Shown: piece by piece, positions 57,531 through 64,000 of the stretch | How the letters are laid out: each line of letters starts with the position of its first letter | How positions within the stretch are numbered: position 1 is the stretch's first letter | Assembly (NCBI RefSeq): GCF_022012435.1 | Contig: NZ_JAKLUA010000001.1 | Location: 124,001 to 188,000 of the forward strand | Direction: 5' to 3' | Source of the DNA: Bradyrhizobium zhengyangense | GTDB lineage: Bacteria > Pseudomonadota > Alphaproteobacteria > Rhizobiales > Xanthobacteraceae | Length of the DNA stretch: 64,000 bases | The notes under the pieces: model-generated | What the model was told of the DNA's origin: nothing | The model's input: the letters and a program-made list of their open reading frames with translations, nothing else | The model's database searches: none | Translations under genes and position numbers: made by a program

Positions 57531-58109
57531 ATGCCCCTCACGATCCTGCCGCCGCAGTCCGACCACGCCAGGCTTCACCCGGTCGAGCCGCGTTATGCCG
57601 CGCTGTTCTGCTTTGCGCTGCTGACTGTGTCCTGCGCGCTGGCAAGCTTTGCGCTTGCCTGTGCGACGCCGTTTGCGGCGTTCGCTGTCGTGGCTGCGGC
57701 CGCGCTGCCGCTGCGTCAAGCGCTGCTGGTTGTCACCGGCGCGTGGCTGGTGAACCAATGCATCGGCTTCGCCGCGCTCCACTATCCCATTGATGCCAGC
57801 ACCATCGCCTGGGGCCTTGCGATCGGCGCCGCGACGCTTGTCGCGACGGCCGCGGCATCGATCATGCTTCGCACCCTGCCGCAAGGCCGCACGCCGCTGA
57901 TGCTGGCGATTGCCCTTGTCGCCGCCTATGCGGCCTATGAGCTGGCGCTGTTCGCCGCGACGCCGTTCCTTGGCGGGCAGGGCGCTTTCACGGCGGCCAT
58001 CGTCTCGCGGATCGGGCTGACCTGCGCGGTGTGGCTCGCGGGCCTCGTCGCCGTCTGCGAGATCGCCCGCCTGATCGGCTCCCTCGGGCGGGGACGCGCA
58101 ACCGCTTGA
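57531..58109 (+). CDS. Polytopic membrane protein upstream of cbtBA, 192 aa
   Basis: Behind CAGGAG. A short cytosolic N-terminus is followed by five or six hydrophobic helices (about 24-45, 47-62, 64-84, 92-112, 122-142, 152-180). It has few charged residues and no recognised signature. Its stop overlaps the start of the next gene (TTGA), and cbtB-cbtA follow, so it belongs to a predicted cobalt/cobalamin-related operon. A role as a transporter subunit is only inferred from position. Confidence 0.75.
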   Translation: MPLTILPPQSDHARLHPVEPRYAALFCFALLTVSCALASFALACATPFAAFAVVAAAALPLRQALLVVTGAWLVNQCIGFAALHYPIDASTIAWGLAIGAATLVATAAASIMLRTLPQGRTPLMLAIALVAAYAAYELALFAATPFLGGQGAFTAAIVSRIGLTCAVWLAGLVAVCEIARLIGSLGRGRATA

Positions 58110-58396
58110 GCAGCGAAGCCCGTTGGCGCGACGATATCGCCTCATTGGTCTTTCCCGTGGCCGGACATGGCGCGATCTGCGCCGTGCACCGGGGCGCTTT
58201 CCGGACGTTGCTCGGTGCGGAGCCCACGCCGGAGGCCTGCCTCGGCTATTTCCAGCGGCTTGAGGCCGTCTTTCGCGCTGCCGCGGACGCCAAGATCGCC
58301 CGCAGGGACATTTTGCCCGGGACGAGCCTGCATCTTACCAGTCGCGACATCGCCCGGAAGCTGCTAGAAGACGCGCAAATCGCCAATGGAGAATAG
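58106..58396 (+). CDS. DUF1488-like small protein, 96 aa
   Basis: TTG start overlapping the preceding stop by four bases, with GGGGA upstream. The pattern LVFPVAGHGAICAVHRGAF and TPEACLGYFQRLEAVFRAAA resembles DUF1488 proteins (a beta strand with V-F-V, then C-L-x-x-F). The match is by eye and not certain. Cytosolic, function unknown. Coupled to the membrane protein before it and separated by three bases from cbtB. Confidence 0.65.
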   Translation: MSSEARWRDDIASLVFPVAGHGAICAVHRGAFRTLLGAEPTPEACLGYFQRLEAVFRAAADAKIARRDILPGTSLHLTSRDIARKLLEDAQIANGE

Positions 58397-58399
58397 ACC

Positions 58400-58606
58400 A
58401 TGAGCCAGTCCCAGCTCGCCAACGCCCAGACCTCGGCCCAGATCACGCTTCCGGTCGCCGCAGGGCAGGTGGGACGGCTGTCGCAGGCCGTGATGGCCAT
58501 GGTGCTCGGCGTGTTCGTCGTCGGCATGGTCGGCTTCTCCCATATCGACGTCGTCCACAACGCCGCCCACGACGTGCGCCACTCGAACGCGTTCCCCTGC
58601 CACTAA
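58400..58606 (+). CDS. cbtB: CbtB, small membrane subunit of a predicted cobalt transporter
   Basis: 68 residues behind GGAGAA. One TM helix (about 31-50, within AVMAMVLGVFVVGMVGFSHI) followed by the His-containing HIDVVHNAAHDVRHS tail that defines CbtB. It pairs with CbtA in predicted cobalt import for cobalamin synthesis, usually under a cobalamin riboswitch; none was found upstream here. Confidence 0.92.
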   Translation: MSQSQLANAQTSAQITLPVAAGQVGRLSQAVMAMVLGVFVVGMVGFSHIDVVHNAAHDVRHSNAFPCH

Positions 58607-58616
58607 TCTCGAAGGC

Positions 58617-59408
58617 ATGAGCACGTTTCGCGCGATCGTCTTCGCATCGGTCATTTCAGGTTTCGTCGTCGGCCTCCTCGTCACCGCCGTCCAGCAGTTC
58701 GGCACCGTCCCCCTGATCCTGAAGGCGGAGGTCTTCGAGAAGGCGGCGGACGCGCACCAGCATGACGCGCCAGCCACGGCGCAGCCGGCAGCGGCCGGGC
58801 ATGACCACGCAGACCATGACCATGCAGCCCACGATCACGGCGACCATGATCGTGGCGCCGGCGACCACGATCATGGCGGCGCCTGGGAGCCGCGCGACGG
58901 ATTTGAGCGCAACGCCTACACCGCCGCCGCCAATGTCCTGACCGCGATCGGATTCGCGCTGCTTCTTGCCGGCTTCTTCGCCGTGCGCAGCGGGGCGACG
59001 GGGGCGAGCGTCTCCTGGCATGAAGGCCTGTTGTGGGGCCTGGCGGGCTTCGCCGTCTTTACGCTTGCGCCGGGCCTTGGCCTGCCGCCGGAGCTGCCCG
59101 GCGTGCCCTCGGCGCCGCTGCTGTCGCGGCAGATCTGGTGGCTCGCCGCCGTGCTGGCGACGGCGGGCGGGCTCGCCTTGATCGTCTTCCGCCGGACGGT
59201 GCCGGCGGCGATATCAGCGGTGATCCTGCTGACCCTGCCGCACCTGATCGGCGCGCCTGATCTCGCCAATGTCGAGACCAACGTGCCGTCGTCGCTGACG
59301 CACCAGTTCGTCACCGCGGTGACGGTGACGAGCCTGGTGTTCTGGACCATGCTCGGCGGCCTGACGAGCGCGGTGTTCGCGCGTTTCGATCGCGGCGCGA
59401 CCCTCTAG
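58617..59408 (+). CDS. cbtA: CbtA, predicted cobalt transporter membrane subunit
   Basis: 263 residues, about six TM helices, starting ten bases after cbtB. After TM1 a long His/Asp-rich loop (about residues 45-82, repeated HDHADHDH-like units) probably binds metal outside the membrane. The C-terminal GLPPELPGVPSAPLLSRQ and Trp-rich WWLAAVLATAGG follow the CbtA pattern. Its stop codon lies inside the CTAG shared with the convergent ATP-grasp gene. Confidence 0.92.
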   Translation: MSTFRAIVFASVISGFVVGLLVTAVQQFGTVPLILKAEVFEKAADAHQHDAPATAQPAAAGHDHADHDHAAHDHGDHDRGAGDHDHGGAWEPRDGFERNAYTAAANVLTAIGFALLLAGFFAVRSGATGASVSWHEGLLWGLAGFAVFTLAPGLGLPPELPGVPSAPLLSRQIWWLAAVLATAGGLALIVFRRTVPAAISAVILLTLPHLIGAPDLANVETNVPSSLTHQFVTAVTVTSLVFWTMLGGLTSAVFARFDRGATL

Positions 59409-60463
59409 CGCTTCGCTCCTACCAGTCGTTCGCTGACCGTCCGGGCAATCGCCGCCGGCGCCTGATCGGGGATTGCGAAGCACGAGCTCGCGTTGATCTC
59501 GCAGAGAACGTAGGTGTCGGCTCCGTCCGCATTGCGCGGCCCGAACAGGAAGTCGGCGTCCCAGATCACCGGCAGGGACGCCTCGTTGATGGAGAGCAGC
59601 TCCATCATTTGCGGCGTCCATTCCTCCTCCATCGATCGCCTCAGCGCCTGGAATTGCGGGGCATCGGGGCCGTGCATGACGCGAGGCCCCGGTTGCGCCT
59701 CAGGCGCATCAGGCCCCTCGGCCGGCGGCGGGATCAGGGCCTTGATCAATTGATGGCCGAAGCCTGCGACTTTGGCGCCGCTCATGTAGCAGCGGATCAT
59801 GCCGTCGGGCAGGCGCGGTTGAAACGGCTGATCGATGATGCAGCCGCCCCAGCCGAAATACGGCTCGCACCGCGCGAGGAAGGCCTCGAGCGGCACGTCC
59901 TCGGGAAGGCTGCCGCGCAGCGCATGGAGCACGCGAACCGTCGGGACTGCGTTCGCGAGCGCCTCGACCTTCCAGACGCCCTGGCCGCCATTGCCGCGGT
60001 TCTGCTTGAGCACGCGCGGTCCAGCGGCTTGCAGCCGCGGCGGAAACTCCGCCCGAAACGCGGCCGCGCTGTCGTAGCGATGGGTGTCCGCGCCCCATCC
60101 GAGATGCCGCGTCCGGTACAGCACCTCCTTGACGCCCATCTTCAGGATGACATCAGGGTGCGCGCTGACCCACGGGCCGCGCGCCGCGACGTCACGCAGC
60201 AGGGCGTCGAGCTCGGCGCGCGTCTTGCCCTGGTGGATCGGATCGACCCAGACCAGCACGCCGTCGACTCCAAGCAATTGCTCGCGGACGGCTTCAGCGA
60301 AGCTTTCATCGTAGATCGCCGGTTGCGCGTCGATGCCGGCGGCGGCGAGCGCCTCGAAGACGCGAACGAAACGGCTGTTCTGCGGGGTGGTGTTCCGGCG
60401 GGCGTCGGCGTCGCCGCGCGAAACAATGGCCAGGGAATATCGGTGAGGGGATTTGGTGTCCAT
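59405..60463 (-). CDS. ATP-grasp-like protein, Cj0069 family
   Basis: 352 residues from MDTKSPHRYS, behind GGAG; a longer frame upstream is not supported. The order PRVLKQNRGNGGQGVWKVE (nucleotide-binding loop), EEEWTPQMMELLSINEASLP and DADFLFG...YVLCEINASS (metal-binding Asp/Glu/Asn) fits the ATP-grasp fold. The Cj0069 family has no assigned reaction; a carboxylate-amine ligase is the default idea. It converges with cbtA. Confidence 0.83.
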   Translation of the reverse strand: MDTKSPHRYSLAIVSRGDADARRNTTPQNSRFVRVFEALAAAGIDAQPAIYDESFAEAVREQLLGVDGVLVWVDPIHQGKTRAELDALLRDVAARGPWVSAHPDVILKMGVKEVLYRTRHLGWGADTHRYDSAAAFRAEFPPRLQAAGPRVLKQNRGNGGQGVWKVEALANAVPTVRVLHALRGSLPEDVPLEAFLARCEPYFGWGGCIIDQPFQPRLPDGMIRCYMSGAKVAGFGHQLIKALIPPPAEGPDAPEAQPGPRVMHGPDAPQFQALRRSMEEEWTPQMMELLSINEASLPVIWDADFLFGPRNADGADTYVLCEINASSCFAIPDQAPAAIARTVSERLVGAKR

Positions 60464-60665
60464 GCGCAAGCTCCACGAATTGCGTGCTGCGCAGACTTGG
60501 ACCGAAGTCTCACGGGGAGTCTGCTTCGTCCCCACCGGGCCATTCTAGGCGGGATCGTCCGGAAAGCGCAAGACGCGACGATGCGGCATTCAAGCGAGAG
60601 ACCCACGAACGATTTCGTTCCATCGGGTCTCCGAAATCTTTTCGAAGCGCACCTGAATCCGCGCG

Positions 60666-60694
60666 TTGACAGCCTGGACCCCCGGGCTTCTAGT
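60666..60694 (+). promoter_or_regulatory. Candidate sigma-70 promoter before the DUF1259 gene
   Basis: TTGACA (60666-60671, full match to the -35 consensus), 17-base spacer, TCTAGT (60689-60694, four of six -10 bases). Transcription should start near 60701. The remainder of the 441-bp region 60464-60904 shows no other defined element apart from the small frame listed next. Confidence 0.45.
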
Positions 60695-60770
60695 TCGGGC
60701 ATCGGGGATATGCGGTCTCCCCGCGAGGCGACATGCCCAAGCATCGCGTCCTGATCACCAAGGGCGCAGC

Positions 60771-60857
60771 ATGTCCACTTCATCCATCTCGATTGATCTG
60801 ACAGATCGGCTCGTCCGTCTCGCGCGGCATGCGTCGGCGCGTGCCGTCGATGCCTGA
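60771..60857 (+). CDS. Possible 28-aa small protein
   Basis: ATG preceded by AAGGG at good spacing; the frame begins MSTSSISIDLTDRLVRLARH and ends at TGA 60855-60857. It lies downstream of the candidate promoter and 47 bases before the DUF1259 start. It could be a leader peptide or small protein; nothing further supports it. Confidence 0.3.
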   Translation: MSTSSISIDLTDRLVRLARHASARAVDA

Positions 60858-60904
60858 GCCGAACACGGCTTCAACCCTGGGGCAGGGACACCAGGAGAAC
60901 GATC

Positions 60905-61825
60905 ATGCGACGACGCACACTCTGTCACGCAGCCATCATGTTGGCCGCCGCCTTGGGAGTCGTCCTGGGCGCCGCGCAATTCATCGCGCCGGCCCGCGCG
61001 GACGACATCAATTGGCCGGCGATCGATCAAACGCTCGGACGCAAGGCCGCCGTCTCGGATGATGTCCACCGCTACGGATTTCCGCGCAGCGATCTCTCCG
61101 TGACCCTGGACGGGGTCGCGATCAAGCCGGCGCTGGCGCTCGGCGGCTGGGTGGCGTTCAAGCCGGCGCATGGCGGCGCCATGGTCATGGGCGACCTCGT
61201 GCTGCTCGAGACCGAGATCAATCCGGTGATGGCGAAGATGATCGCGAGTGGTCTGGAGATCACCGCCGTGCACAATCATCTGCTGCGGGCGAGCCCGGCT
61301 ACGTTCTACATGCATGTCGCCGGACATGGCGACCCCGCCAAGCTCGCCGCCGCGATCCATGATGCACTCGCCGCAAGCAAGACACCGCTCACCGCTGCCG
61401 CACCGGCGAGCCCGCCGCCCGCCGTCGATCTCGATACAGCCAAGCTCGACCAGATCATCGGCACCAAGGGACAGGCCAATGGCGGTGTCTATCAGTTCAC
61501 CGTCAAGCGTCGTGATCCGGTCACGCAGGCGGGCATGCCGCTCGCGCCCGTAGGCGCAATGGGCGTCGCGATCGGCATCAACTTCCAGCCGACAGGGGGA
61601 GGCAAGGCGGCCATCACCGGCGACTTCGTTCTGTCAGATAACGAGGTGAACCCGGTGATTGCCGCGCTGCTGGAGAACGGCATCGAAGTGACGGCGCTGC
61701 ACAGCCATATGCTGGACGAGCAGCCGCGGCTGCTCTTCATGCACTTCTGGGCCAACGACGACGCGATCAAGCTTGCCAAGGGCCTTCGCGCCGCGCTCGA
61801 CAAGACGGCAAGTGCGAAAGGCTGA
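60905..61825 (+). CDS. Secreted DUF1259 (LppY/LpqO) protein with duplicated domain
   Basis: 306 residues. Signal peptide about 1-32 (hydrophobic stretch to ARA). Two copies of the same domain: about 36-162 and 180-300. Each holds GDLVLLETEINPV-like and then a His cluster, HNHLL...MHVAGH in copy one and HSHML...MHFW in copy two. The His arrangement suggests metal or hydrolase chemistry, but DUF1259 has no assigned function. It sits between the cobalt import genes and rcnA and converges with rcnA (12 bp between stops). Confidence 0.88.
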   Translation: MRRRTLCHAAIMLAAALGVVLGAAQFIAPARADDINWPAIDQTLGRKAAVSDDVHRYGFPRSDLSVTLDGVAIKPALALGGWVAFKPAHGGAMVMGDLVLLETEINPVMAKMIASGLEITAVHNHLLRASPATFYMHVAGHGDPAKLAAAIHDALAASKTPLTAAAPASPPPAVDLDTAKLDQIIGTKGQANGGVYQFTVKRRDPVTQAGMPLAPVGAMGVAIGINFQPTGGGKAAITGDFVLSDNEVNPVIAALLENGIEVTALHSHMLDEQPRLLFMHFWANDDAIKLAKGLRAALDKTASAKG

Positions 61826-61837
61826 CCGGCAAGCCAG

Positions 61838-62920
61838 TCACGTCATCAGTTCGTGCAAGCCTATCCAGCCGGTGTACAGGCCGACAAAGACGATCAAGGC
61901 CGCCGAGACATAGGGCGCGCGGTGGGCGTAGCGGCTGAAGCCGCTCCAGTGGCGTTCGACGTGGCGCAGGCTGAGCGCGGCGAGAACGCCTGCCGATACC
62001 ATCGTGATCGCGAGCCCGATACCGAAGGACAGCACCAGGACGAAGCCGAGGCTGAACTGCTTCAACTGAATGCAGAGCAGCAGCACCGTGATCGCGGCGG
62101 GGCAGGGGATCAGGCCGCCGCTGAGGCCGAACAAGACGATCTGCGCCGTGGTGACTGTTCGTCCGGCAAAGCGCTTGCGGATGTCGGCGGCGTGAGCGCG
62201 CGCATGCGCGTCATCCTCGTCGCCGAGGTCGATGTGGTCGTGGTCGTGCTCCTCGAACAGCAGTTCGGTCGCGTCGCCGGCGAGGGTGACGCGCGCCTTG
62301 AACGCATGCGGCTCGGGAATCTCATCGACGCTTTCGAGGTATCCGTCCCGCGCGGCGAACGCGAAGGCCTGCTCCGCGCCGTCCTCGCGGATCGTGGTCA
62401 CCCTGATGTCGCCGGCAGCGGGAAGTGCGTCCTTTTCGCTTCGGATCCGCCAGCGCGGCGGTACGTCGTCTTCGAACACCTCCAGCAGCAGCGCGAAGCC
62501 GGCGAGCGAGATCGATTGCGGCTCGTCGTGGTGGTGATGATGATCATGATGATCGTGTTCGTGGTTCTGGTCCCGCCAGGTGCGCCAGACCATCCAGCCG
62601 GCGATGCCGATGATGATCGCGGCGGAGACCAGTTGCAGCCAGGCCTCGCTGCGTTCGCCTGACAGTTCCTGGCCGAAATACAGGCCCGCAAGCGCGACCG
62701 CCCAGACAACTGCGGTATGGGAGATGGTCGCCGACAGGCCGAGCAGCACGGCCTGGAACACGGTGCCTCGGACCGCGATGATGAACGCGGCCATCATCGT
62801 CTTCGAATGCCCGGGCTCGAGACCATGCAGCACGCCGAGCAGGATGGCGCTGGGCACGAACAGCCATGCGTGTGCGCTGCTCTGTTGGAGCAGATGAGAC
62901 AGGTCGGTCATCTCGTTCAC
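61838..62920 (-). CDS. rcnA: Nickel/cobalt efflux protein RcnA-like
   Basis: 360 residues, about six TM helices. LHGLEPGHSKTMMAAFI is the first family motif. A cytoplasmic His/Asp-rich loop follows (about 118-131, HEHDHHDHHHHHDE) with a further acidic/His segment near 225-245. It exports Ni and Co ions from the cytosol. A GTG start at 62920 gives a GTGA overlap with the rcnR stop; an ATG three codons later is possible. The two genes are coupled. Confidence 0.93.
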   Translation of the reverse strand: MNEMTDLSHLLQQSSAHAWLFVPSAILLGVLHGLEPGHSKTMMAAFIIAVRGTVFQAVLLGLSATISHTAVVWAVALAGLYFGQELSGERSEAWLQLVSAAIIIGIAGWMVWRTWRDQNHEHDHHDHHHHHDEPQSISLAGFALLLEVFEDDVPPRWRIRSEKDALPAAGDIRVTTIREDGAEQAFAFAARDGYLESVDEIPEPHAFKARVTLAGDATELLFEEHDHDHIDLGDEDDAHARAHAADIRKRFAGRTVTTAQIVLFGLSGGLIPCPAAITVLLLCIQLKQFSLGFVLVLSFGIGLAITMVSAGVLAALSLRHVERHWSGFSRYAHRAPYVSAALIVFVGLYTGWIGLHELMT

Positions 62921-63195
62921 TTCAAATAGGTTCGGACGACGTCGATGAGGTCGGCGGCGCCCTTGGCCTTCTCCGGATCCTTCTCGTGCGCGGGATCCAC
63001 CACATGATGGCGGATGTGGTCTTCCAGGAGCTCGGTGGTGAGACCGCTGATTGCGCCCTTCACCGACGCCACCAGCATCAGCACATCGGCGCAGCCGATC
63101 TCCGACTCCAGCGCACGCTCGACGGCTTCAAGTTGACCCTTGATGCGCCGGACGCGGCCGATCAGCTTCGACTTGTGCTTGATGGTGTGCGACAT
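62917..63195 (-). CDS. rcnR: RcnR-like Ni/Co-responsive repressor (CsoR/RcnR family)
   Basis: 92 residues, all helical. The ligand positions match E. coli RcnR exactly: His3 (MSHT), Cys35 (IGCADV), His60 and His64 (EDHIRHH). This set defines nickel/cobalt sensing rather than the Cu(I) set of CsoR. It would repress its own operon and release DNA on metal binding. It lies directly upstream of rcnA and downstream of a G-tract palindrome. Confidence 0.93.
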   Translation of the reverse strand: MSHTIKHKSKLIGRVRRIKGQLEAVERALESEIGCADVLMLVASVKGAISGLTTELLEDHIRHHVVDPAHEKDPEKAKGAADLIDVVRTYLK

Positions 63196-63204
63196 CAGGG
63201 TAAC

Positions 63205-63221
63205 ATAGGGGGGTACCCTAT
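63205..63221. promoter_or_regulatory. Probable RcnR operator (G-tract palindrome)
   Basis: ATAGGG (63205-63210), GGGTA, CCCTAT (63216-63221): perfect 6-bp arms with an uninterrupted run of six G. RcnR/CsoR-type operators typically contain G/C tracts flanked by AT-rich inverted repeats. It ends nine bases upstream of the rcnR start codon, so binding would also block ribosome access or the promoter. Confidence 0.7.
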
Positions 63222-63624
63222 ATGAGTCAATGCGCGCATGCCGTCGCTTTGCGGCGAAGGCCGACTCAGTTGCGATCCACGCACCGTCGCCACAACAGCG
63301 GTCGCACTTTCCGCATCATGAAATCAGAGATTGCGAGATGTCATCTTCGCGCGGGTATCACGGTAAGCGAACCCGTGTCTTCCCGGTAACGATTGTGCTG
63401 CCTGAGCAACACCTTCTGTGGATTTAACCCTCATCACTGGTCGTTCGCATCGGCGCCGCTTTTTGGCCACACCCGAACATGAATAAAATCACTCGAATGT
63501 TTCAGGGGCTGGGCTGGTCCCTTGCAGGCGGCAGGAAATTCCAAGGTCGATTCAAATCTTGGTTCTGATCTTCCTGAACTGACAAGGGTTAGCCAGGAAA
63601 CTGGACCTGAGGAAACTGGTCGCG
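63222..63624. other. Intergenic region upstream of ilvD
   Basis: 403 bp between divergent rcnR and ilvD. It must hold the ilvD promoter, but I see no convincing -35/-10 pair. A 29-codon frame (63479-63568, beginning MNKITRMFQGLGWSLAGGRK) has no ribosome binding site and is not called. No branched-chain-amino-acid attenuator peptide (runs of Leu, Val or Ile) is present. Confidence 0.45.
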
Positions 63625-64000
63625 ATGGACGCCAAGGCCAACATCAAGCAGAGGCTGCCGAGCCGTCATGTGACGGAAGGTCCTGCGCGCGCGCCCCATC
63701 GCTCCTACTTCTACGCCATGGGTCTGACCACCGAGCAGATCCACCAGCCCTTCGTCGGCGTTGCCTCGTGCTGGAATGAAGCGGCTCCGTGCAACATCTC
63801 CCTGATGCGCCAGGCGCAGGCGGTGAAGAAGGGTGTCGCATCCGCCGGCGGCACGCCGCGCGAATTCTGCACCATCACCGTCACCGACGGCATCGCCATG
63901 GGCCATGACGGCATGCGCTCCTCGCTGCCGTCGCGCGAATGCATCGCCGACTCCGTCGAGCTGACCGTGCGCGGCCACGCCTACGACGCCTTGGTCGGGC
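63625..64000 (+). CDS. ilvD: Dihydroxy-acid dehydratase, 5' part only
   Basis: The frame from the ATG at 63625, behind GAGGAA, stays open to the window edge (125 codons seen; the family is 560-620). GLTTEQIHQPFVGVASCWNE and APCNISLM and TDGIAMGHDGMRSSLPSRE are IlvD/Edd signatures, with the first Fe-S ligand Cys in SCWNE. It dehydrates dihydroxy-acids in valine, leucine and isoleucine synthesis. Edd (6-phosphogluconate dehydratase) is a close relative but the N-terminal pattern favours IlvD. Confidence 0.94.
   Translation, partial: MDAKANIKQRLPSRHVTEGPARAPHRSYFYAMGLTTEQIHQPFVGVASCWNEAAPCNISLMRQAQAVKKGVASAGGTPREFCTITVTDGIAMGHDGMRSSLPSRECIADSVELTVRGHAYDALVG

Noticed and set aside
63479..63568. 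29-codon frame upstream of ilvD as a leader peptide
   Set aside because: It lacks a ribosome binding site and has no run of branched-chain amino-acid codons expected of an ilv attenuator.

Overview
The window looks like chromosomal DNA from an alphaproteobacterium of the Bradyrhizobium type (order Hyphomicrobiales). The evidence is high GC throughout, long antisense shadow frames, a GTTC-N7-GTTC SOS box in front of lexA, a pyruvate dehydrogenase E1 beta with its own lipoyl domain, the housekeeping series tpiA-secG-pyrG-kdsA-eno-ftsB-pdhABC-lpd, and dispersed intergenic palindromes of the kind common in that group. I saw no rRNA, tRNA, CRISPR array, insertion sequence or prophage. The window opens inside comEC and closes inside ilvD.

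1-16 kb: the 3' end of comEC, two small hypothetical genes, lexA and moeA. Then comes a block holding a HAD phosphatase, an FMN-dependent hydroxy-acid dehydrogenase, a CtpA-type protease, a large GGDEF-EAL receptor and a lone Flp pilin with a textbook sigma-54 promoter. After it lie moaC, trpC, trpD and a PpiD/SurA-like foldase on the minus strand. The block separates moaC from moeA-lexA, genes that often sit together in relatives.

16-33 kb: core metabolism and envelope genes (tpiA, secG, pyrG, kdsA, eno, ftsB) with accessory genes between them: a PmtA-like methyltransferase, a two-component pair, a NIPSNAP protein, an MFS exporter, a chemoreceptor, a universal stress protein, queF, a quinone-oxidoreductase-like MDR enzyme, a Tat-exported metallo-beta-lactamase-fold protein and an FMN reductase.

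33-46 kb: a GAF-Fis regulator without an AAA+ domain followed by an aldehyde dehydrogenase, a periplasmic glycerophosphodiesterase, and the pyruvate dehydrogenase operon pdhA-pdhB-DUF5076-deaminase-pdhC-lpd. The deaminase resembles fungal cytosine deaminase and sits inside the operon. A threonine-synthase-like enzyme and a Bug-type periplasmic binding protein follow.

46-57 kb: a soluble lytic transglycosylase, a membrane class III nucleotide cyclase, two small genes around an 11-bp minisatellite, then a self-contained catabolic module: a divergent GntR regulator, an extradiol-type VOC dioxygenase, an MhpA-like flavin hydroxylase, an MFS transporter and an FAH-family hydrolase. Together these fit uptake, hydroxylation, ring cleavage and hydrolysis of an unidentified aromatic acid.

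57-64 kb: a probable cobalt/nickel region. A six-TM-like protein and a DUF1488-like protein are translationally coupled and precede cbtB-cbtA (predicted cobalt import). A convergent ATP-grasp protein and a duplicated DUF1259 protein lie between this operon and rcnR-rcnA (Ni/Co sensing and efflux), which has a G-tract palindrome as its likely operator. The 5' end of ilvD closes the window.
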